Shown here: positions 59,900 through 64,000 of the stretch, piece by piece
Layout: every line of letters begins with the position of its first letter
Numbering within the stretch: position 1 is the stretch's first letter
From: Sinorhizobium sojae CCBAU 05684
Lineage (GTDB): Bacteria > Pseudomonadota > Alphaproteobacteria > Rhizobiales > Rhizobiaceae
NCBI RefSeq assembly: GCF_002288525.1
Contig: NZ_CP023067.1
Span: 2,046,001-2,110,000, forward strand
Direction of reading: 5' to 3'
DNA length: 64,000 bases
Notes under the pieces: generated by a model
The model's database searches: none
What the model was told of the DNA's origin: nothing
The model's input: the letters and a program-made list of their open reading frames with translations, nothing else
Made by a program: the position numbers and the translations under genes

Positions 59900-61504
59900 A
59901 TGACCGATTACAGCCAAAGCGATTGGCACGAGCTTGACGCGGACAATACCGACGTATCGCCGAATGGTGTGCAAGGCGGATATGCACCGTCTTCTATTGC
60001 GCCGATCTTGCGTGCAATGCGTGGCGCTGCCAAACGCGACTTTGTTCGATCCAATGCGATCTACACCACGACGGGCACGGCAAATGCCTACGTATTGACG
60101 TATGAAGGTGCGCCGCTTGCCTATGTGACTGGCATGATTTACCGCTTCTATGCGCACGCAGCCAACACGGGCGCGGCGACTCTGAACGTGAATGGACTCG
60201 GCGCAAAAGCCATCGTGACTCAGCATGGAAGCGCGTTGACATCGGGACAGCTTCCCACGCTTCGCCCTGTTGAAGTCGTCTACAATGGTACGTCGTTCGT
60301 GCTCATTTCGAATGAGGTACACGACGCCAAATTCACCGGAACGACTTCTGTTGCTGCTCTAACCGCCAACACGTTTACGGCGAATGGCGCTATTTCCGGC
60401 GCATCTCTGACACTCGGTTCGCCGCTTACGGTTGGGCAGGGCGGCACGGGCGCAACATCTGCCGCTTCCGCCCGCACGAACCTTGGTCTAGCTGCAATTG
60501 CCGCATCCGGTTCTGCATCTGATTTGACGACCGGCACCATTCCGGACGCCCGGATTTCCGGCGCATATACCGGCATTACGACTTTGACAATGTCCGGGTT
60601 GCTGACGTCCGCTGATGTCACCGTTGACGGTGGTGGTTCAGGCAACCCGGATATCGTGCTTAAACGGCTCGGTGTCACTGTCGGTTCTCTTTACCACGAC
60701 GCAAACAATCTTGTGCTTCGGAAATACAACACGACAACTGGTGCGGCTGAAGGCTATCTTCGCATCGACGGCAATGGCGTCAACGATATCAACTTCAATA
60801 ACAACATCATCTGGCACGCTGGTAACGATGGTGCGGGTTCCACGCTTGATGCCGATCTGTTGGACGGACAACATGGTTCCTATTATCAGAATGCATCCAA
60901 CCTGAACGCTGGTACGATTCCGAATGCCCGCATTTCCGGCGCATATTCCGGTATCACGACGCTCGATACGACCGGTAAATTGACAGTCACGAACGCTGGC
61001 GAGTGCATCAAACTTAATGGTCCTAACGCCACTGATGATCCGTATATTGCGTTCTATGCCGGTGGTGTTCGGACCGCATATATCCAGCATCAAGACGGTA
61101 CGGGGACGACCAACGGGTTCGTTATATTAAATGACGTGACGGATGACAGGATCATCCTTCACAACACGAACTCAATTAACGCGCTCAAATTTCATGATAA
61201 TTCGGTTGGTACACAAGATATCATCCACACCGGCAACATGAATTCGAAGGGTATTGCGCAATTTACCACGTCGTCTAGCTCGACACTGACTGATTATCCG
61301 GTTGGTTCTGTGCTGATGGTCCGTCTTGGTGACGGTGATCCTATTACCCGGAATGCTGCATATCCGGTCTATTACAGCACGGGTTCCTCGTCGGCGTTTG
61401 GTGTTACATCAGGTGGTGCATTGAGCGGAACTTGGCGCGCTCGTGGCGACTACGATAGTCCCGGTTCTGGCGCTTGGTGTGGTCTAGTACAAAGGGTGGC
61501 TTAA
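59900..61504 (+). CDS. Tail fibre protein
   Basis: A 534-aa beta-rich fibre. An N-terminal virion-attachment part is followed by V-G-Q-G-G-T-G-A-T-S-A-A-S-A-R-T-N-L-G-L (about residues 178-197), a fibre hallmark. Two copies of G-T-I-P-(D/N)-A-R-I-S-G-A-Y-(T/S)-G-I-T-T-L lie 126 residues apart. It ends with a compact receptor-type domain (W-R-A-R-G-D-Y-D). AAGGAGGG is a strong ribosome site. Confidence 0.88.
   Translation: MTDYSQSDWHELDADNTDVSPNGVQGGYAPSSIAPILRAMRGAAKRDFVRSNAIYTTTGTANAYVLTYEGAPLAYVTGMIYRFYAHAANTGAATLNVNGLGAKAIVTQHGSALTSGQLPTLRPVEVVYNGTSFVLISNEVHDAKFTGTTSVAALTANTFTANGAISGASLTLGSPLTVGQGGTGATSAASARTNLGLAAIAASGSASDLTTGTIPDARISGAYTGITTLTMSGLLTSADVTVDGGGSGNPDIVLKRLGVTVGSLYHDANNLVLRKYNTTTGAAEGYLRIDGNGVNDINFNNNIIWHAGNDGAGSTLDADLLDGQHGSYYQNASNLNAGTIPNARISGAYSGITTLDTTGKLTVTNAGECIKLNGPNATDDPYIAFYAGGVRTAYIQHQDGTGTTNGFVILNDVTDDRIILHNTNSINALKFHDNSVGTQDIIHTGNMNSKGIAQFTTSSSSTLTDYPVGSVLMVRLGDGDPITRNAAYPVYYSTGSSSAFGVTSGGALSGTWRARGDYDSPGSGAWCGLVQRVA
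60533..60583 (+). repeat. Direct repeat within the fibre gene, copy 1
   Basis: A ~51-bp segment encoding G-T-I-P-D-A-R-I-S-G-A-Y-T recurs in frame at 60911-60961 (about 80% identical). The spacing of 378 bp is a multiple of three. Confidence 0.75.
60911..60961 (+). repeat. Direct repeat within the fibre gene, copy 2
   Basis: In-frame partner of 60533-60583; recombination between them would remove 126 codons without a frameshift. Confidence 0.75.
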
Positions 61505-61506
61505 AG

Positions 61507-61986
61507 ATGTTATCTCTAAATTCAGTAAATTCAATTTCAGCAACCGAAGAAGAAGGTGTGTACGTCCTCGATTGCAACATCACCGACCTTAATGATGAAA
61601 CATATGATGTTAAATATTGCAGTCGTCCAACCGACACATTCGGTCTAAATCCGACAATTCGGCAGTGGCTTGCGGACAATCCGGACTTTCCGATTGAACC
61701 GTATGTCGAACACATTCCGACCATCGAAGAAGTTCGGGCGGCAATGCCGAATTTGACCGCTCGTCAGCTTCGTCTTGGTCTCGTGTCCGGGGGCTTCTCC
61801 ATCGTGCAGGTAGACGCTGCAATCGCAGCCATGCCGGATGGTGTCGAGAAGGAAAACGCCAAAATCGAATGGGAGTATGCGACGACGTTCAAGCGCACAC
61901 ATGCTCTTATTGGAAGCATCGGCGCGGCGCTTGGTCTCACGGAAGACCAAATCGATACGATGTGGAATGCAGCGGCAAGCCTTTAG
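61507..61986 (+). CDS. Tail fibre assembly/chaperone-like protein
   Basis: A 159-aa protein two bases after the fibre gene. I-R-Q-W-L-A-D-N-P and the C-terminal helices (T-A-R-Q-L-R-L-G-L-V-S-G-G and I-D-T-M-W-N-A-A) resemble phage fibre-assembly or DUF4376-type proteins. No strong ribosome site is needed if coupled to the fibre. A bidirectional terminator follows at 62,014. Confidence 0.7.
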   Translation: MLSLNSVNSISATEEEGVYVLDCNITDLNDETYDVKYCSRPTDTFGLNPTIRQWLADNPDFPIEPYVEHIPTIEEVRAAMPNLTARQLRLGLVSGGFSIVQVDAAIAAMPDGVEKENAKIEWEYATTFKRTHALIGSIGAALGLTEDQIDTMWNAAASL

Positions 61987-62013
61987 ATCGAATCTCACAT
62001 ATTATGAAAGCCA

Positions 62014-62042
62014 AAAGCCGGGGTAATTCCCGGCTTTGCTTT
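62014..62042. terminator. Bidirectional terminator between late operon and SGNH gene
   Basis: AAAGCCGGG (62014-62022) and CCCGGCTTT (62029-62037) form a perfect 9-bp stem, followed by GCTTTTT on the plus strand and preceded by an A-run for the other strand. Confidence 0.85.
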
Positions 62043-63668
62043 TTATGCCAACCAAGCAGTGATTTTGTCGGACATGGCTTTATTCAAGATGGCTTGACCG
62101 CCTAAGCTGCTACCCGTCCCGCCCGCAACACGCGGGTGTGTGCCGTCGTCCGAACAGTAGCTAACGCCCGGAATTGCATAGAACTGGTCTCCGATTGCCG
62201 GATTGCTCGGCAGTGCTGAAGACATCGTAATATCGCCATTCGTGTTGCCGTTGCCGCTCCGGGTTAGACCAATATGCGTGCCGGTTTTCATCTGGACGAA
62301 GCCGTTTGAAATGGTGGAGCTTCCCCGCGAATAGTTCGAATTGAAGCGAGACGCGGATGTAACGGAACTAATCGTGCCTTCTTGAATCGCAGGCAACAAT
62401 GCATTCTCACCTTGGATGACCCAACGTCCAGCATCCCGCGTAGGTTCGAACGGATCGGACCATTCAACATAGTCGTCAAAGTAGGTTCCGCCACGAACAG
62501 CCGCGTTGAAAAGACCGCGTTGCGAAGTCGGACCCGGATCAAAATGACCGTTGGTGAAGCCGTTCGTCCAAGTCGGCTGAAACTCGGCTGTATTGGTTGC
62601 CTTCCACGGCTGAATGGTTGGACTGCCTGTTGCCGGGGATGTGGCAGAGCCGGGAAACAGGAAGCTCACCACATCGGTATCAGTGTCGATTGCGGTACAG
62701 ATGAAGTTGCCGATATATTCGGTCTCGGTCGCGCCAAGGATGCGATAGGGAACCCCAACTACGTATTTGCTGGCATCAGCAACCGTTGCAAACAGCGTTG
62801 TGCCGCTTGATGTAAGGGTTGTTGCCACTGCCGCTGTAGCCAAGGTCCGGGGAAGCATGGTCGCTTGTGTGAACTTGATGCCGTCCGCATTGGCGCGGGT
62901 CCGCATGTTGGTAAGATAGCCAAGCGTGCCTGTTGCCGTCGTCCCTTCCCCGAAGTCATTGGTGCCGAAGTTGGAAACGAACCGAGTGATATTCAGCTTC
63001 TTGGCAAGATCAACCTGTTTGGCGAAGTTGGCGGCGCCCGTGTCGCCATAAACTTTTGCCGTCGTGCCGGAAATGCTGGCGTGATAGGCGGGGCACTTGC
63101 CAGCCGCAGCCGTGTACACCGCACCGTTGTTGTTGGTGGCGATGGAGTCGCCAACCGCGTACAAGGCTTCCTTCTTCAGCAGCGATCTTTTCTTGTGCGT
63201 CCGGAGACCGGCAAAGCCAAGGTTTGCAATATAGGTCTGCCCGTTCGGAACGGTCGAACTGAAGTTGACCTTGAACGATGCACCAGCGGGAATAACCGTT
63301 GCCGGAATCAAGTTTACGCCTTCGACATTCCCGCCGCTGGTAACGACAATCGAGCCAATATCGGTCGTGGTGCCGCCGACCGGATATTCAACGTTGCCGG
63401 TGACGGTAAAGCTTCCGCCCGCATTCGTTGTGCCTGTCGTGCGAAGCGTCCAGCCTTGGAACACAAGGGACATCTCGGTAATGTCCGCACCGCTATCGTT
63501 GACGAAGGTTGCCGAATAGGTCTTAGCGGTTCCGTCGCCAGTCGGTGGAGCAGCGCCAGAACTGTGTCCCGGTCCATAGAGACGATGTGCCAGCCTTTTG
63601 ACGACAGCGTCAAACGAACGGCGCTTCCACAAGCCCTTCGAAAAGCCGTTACCGAAGCCGATCTTCAT
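62043..63668 (-). CDS. SGNH/GDSL-type esterase tail protein
   Basis: A 541-aa protein. An N-terminal beta-rich part (about residues 40-165) precedes an SGNH hydrolase: A-V-G-D-S-I-A-T-N-N (catalytic Ser, about 173), F-G-T-N-D-F-G (oxyanion Asn, about 235) and, close to the C-terminus, D-D-G-T-H-P-R (Asp and His, about 505). It may deacetylate or de-esterify surface polysaccharide (O-antigen, K-antigen or succinoglycan) during adsorption. It is on the strand opposite to the late operon. Confidence 0.82.
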   Translation of the reverse strand: MKIGFGNGFSKGLWKRRSFDAVVKRLAHRLYGPGHSSGAAPPTGDGTAKTYSATFVNDSGADITEMSLVFQGWTLRTTGTTNAGGSFTVTGNVEYPVGGTTTDIGSIVVTSGGNVEGVNLIPATVIPAGASFKVNFSSTVPNGQTYIANLGFAGLRTHKKRSLLKKEALYAVGDSIATNNNGAVYTAAAGKCPAYHASISGTTAKVYGDTGAANFAKQVDLAKKLNITRFVSNFGTNDFGEGTTATGTLGYLTNMRTRANADGIKFTQATMLPRTLATAAVATTLTSSGTTLFATVADASKYVVGVPYRILGATETEYIGNFICTAIDTDTDVVSFLFPGSATSPATGSPTIQPWKATNTAEFQPTWTNGFTNGHFDPGPTSQRGLFNAAVRGGTYFDDYVEWSDPFEPTRDAGRWVIQGENALLPAIQEGTISSVTSASRFNSNYSRGSSTISNGFVQMKTGTHIGLTRSGNGNTNGDITMSSALPSNPAIGDQFYAIPGVSYCSDDGTHPRVAGGTGSSLGGQAILNKAMSDKITAWLA

Positions 63669-63671
63669 GGA

Positions 63672-63953
63672 TCAAGCCGCGATAACGGTAACTTTTACAC
63701 CGCTTCGGATCGAAAACGGAAACGACGACCCGGCAAGGATTTTGACTCGTGGCGTTACCGATGCATTAGGCGTCGTGTTGTTGCTCGTGAAGGCAACATA
63801 AATGTCTACCAAGGCGTTAACGATCAGATATTTCCGGGAAGCATTTGTGAAGGTATGTGTCTCTCCGGTATTCAGTTCTGCGGACTCGAAATCTGCGGTC
63901 AAAACGTCGGATTCGGAATCAATATTCCCGTAAAGCAGTTGGGCAATCGCCAT
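63672..63953 (-). CDS. Small virion protein upstream of the SGNH gene
   Basis: A 93-aa beta-rich protein (T-F-T-N-A-S-R-K-Y-L-I-V-N-A-L-V-D-I-Y-V) with no named family. TAGGAGC precedes ATG 63953, and the SGNH gene follows 3 bp after its stop, so they form one unit. Size and fold suggest a base or adaptor piece for the SGNH protein. A CTAAATAG octamer lies 31 bases upstream. Confidence 0.65.
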   Translation of the reverse strand: MAIAQLLYGNIDSESDVLTADFESAELNTGETHTFTNASRKYLIVNALVDIYVAFTSNNTTPNASVTPRVKILAGSSFPFSIRSGVKVTVIAA

Positions 63954-63984
63954 TTTAGTAGCTCCTAAGTTTCAGGCTTTAAGG

Positions 63985-63992
63985 CTATTTAG
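63985..63992 (-). promoter_or_regulatory. TAAATA octamer before the minus-strand tail genes
   Basis: CTAAATAG on the minus strand (63992-63985), 31 bases before ATG 63953. It shows that the motif follows gene orientation, not genome strand. Confidence 0.5.
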
Positions 63993-64000
63993 CTGCCGAT

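Larger units (their letters stand above)
33641..64000. mobile_element. Podovirus-like temperate prophage (left ~30 kb)
   Basis: From the nthB junction onward there are an integrase, early genes, a helicase-primase, a serine recombinase, and a full packaging-head-tail-ejection set (terS, terL, portal, scaffold, capsid, adaptor, tail, ejection proteins, fibre). There is no tail tube, sheath or tape-measure gene, but three large Ala/Gln/Gly-rich ejection proteins are present, which points to a short-tailed virion. GC content is visibly lower than the host part. Virion genes are all intact, so it may be inducible. The right attachment site is outside the window. Confidence 0.92.

Overview
The first ~33.6 kb is high-GC, compact chromosome of an alphaproteobacterium, most likely Rhizobiaceae of the Ensifer/Sinorhizobium type. 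This rests on rhizobial gene families, EcfG-type and SigF-type promoters, and at least nine copies of a RIME-like palindromic mosaic repeat between genes. From about 33,641 to the end of the window the base composition, gene density and gene content change to a temperate, podovirus-like prophage whose right end lies outside the window.

Chromosomal part, left to right: tctB-tctA tripartite tricarboxylate transporter; NDH-2 NADH dehydrogenase (ndh); Lrp-type regulator and aspartate/glutamate racemase; HxlR regulator divergent from an NmrA-like quinone reductase; an AI-2E-family permease; a general-stress patch (CsbD, receiver protein, PAS-HWE kinase, a 27-aa membrane peptide with a GGAAC-N16-CGTT promoter); a frameshifted DsbA/isomerase gene; a bufferin-type copper RiPP operon (bufA1-bufB-bufC-doxX) divergent from an ECF sigma factor and its NrsF anti-sigma, both sides carrying the same TGTAAC-N16-CGAA promoter; pdxJ; a DUF899 protein; a membrane-bound winged-helix regulator; a MerR/LuxR double-HTH regulator; small secreted proteins; an NmrA-like protein.

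Next is a five-gene minus-strand operon (22.6-29.6 kb): adenylate-cyclase/STAND/TPR regulator, YcaO, TfuA, an M4-like zinc metallopeptidase and a Cys-rich 222-aa protein of unknown family. It looks like an undescribed YcaO-TfuA peptide-modification system without an obvious precursor. LysE exporter, RecD-like helicase and AbrB-family membrane protein follow, then the truncated 3' end of a nitrile hydratase beta gene and its activator, which mark the prophage insertion point.

Prophage: tyrosine integrase; a minus-strand early region (small proteins and a 782-aa helicase-primase) whose genes have structured leaders with intrinsic terminators just upstream of the start codon; a structured non-coding region (40.7-41.5 kb); a serine recombinase; then the rightward late operon: terS, holin-like protein, terL, P22-like portal, scaffold, SU10-like capsid, adaptor, beta-propeller tail protein, three ejection proteins with an M15 peptidase, and tail fibre. 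A reverse-oriented SGNH esterase tail protein ends the window. A conserved octamer (C/A)TAAATA(G/C/T) lies in front of at least eleven prophage gene starts or leaders on the right strand and resembles T4/cyanophage late promoters. No tRNA, rRNA or CRISPR array was seen.
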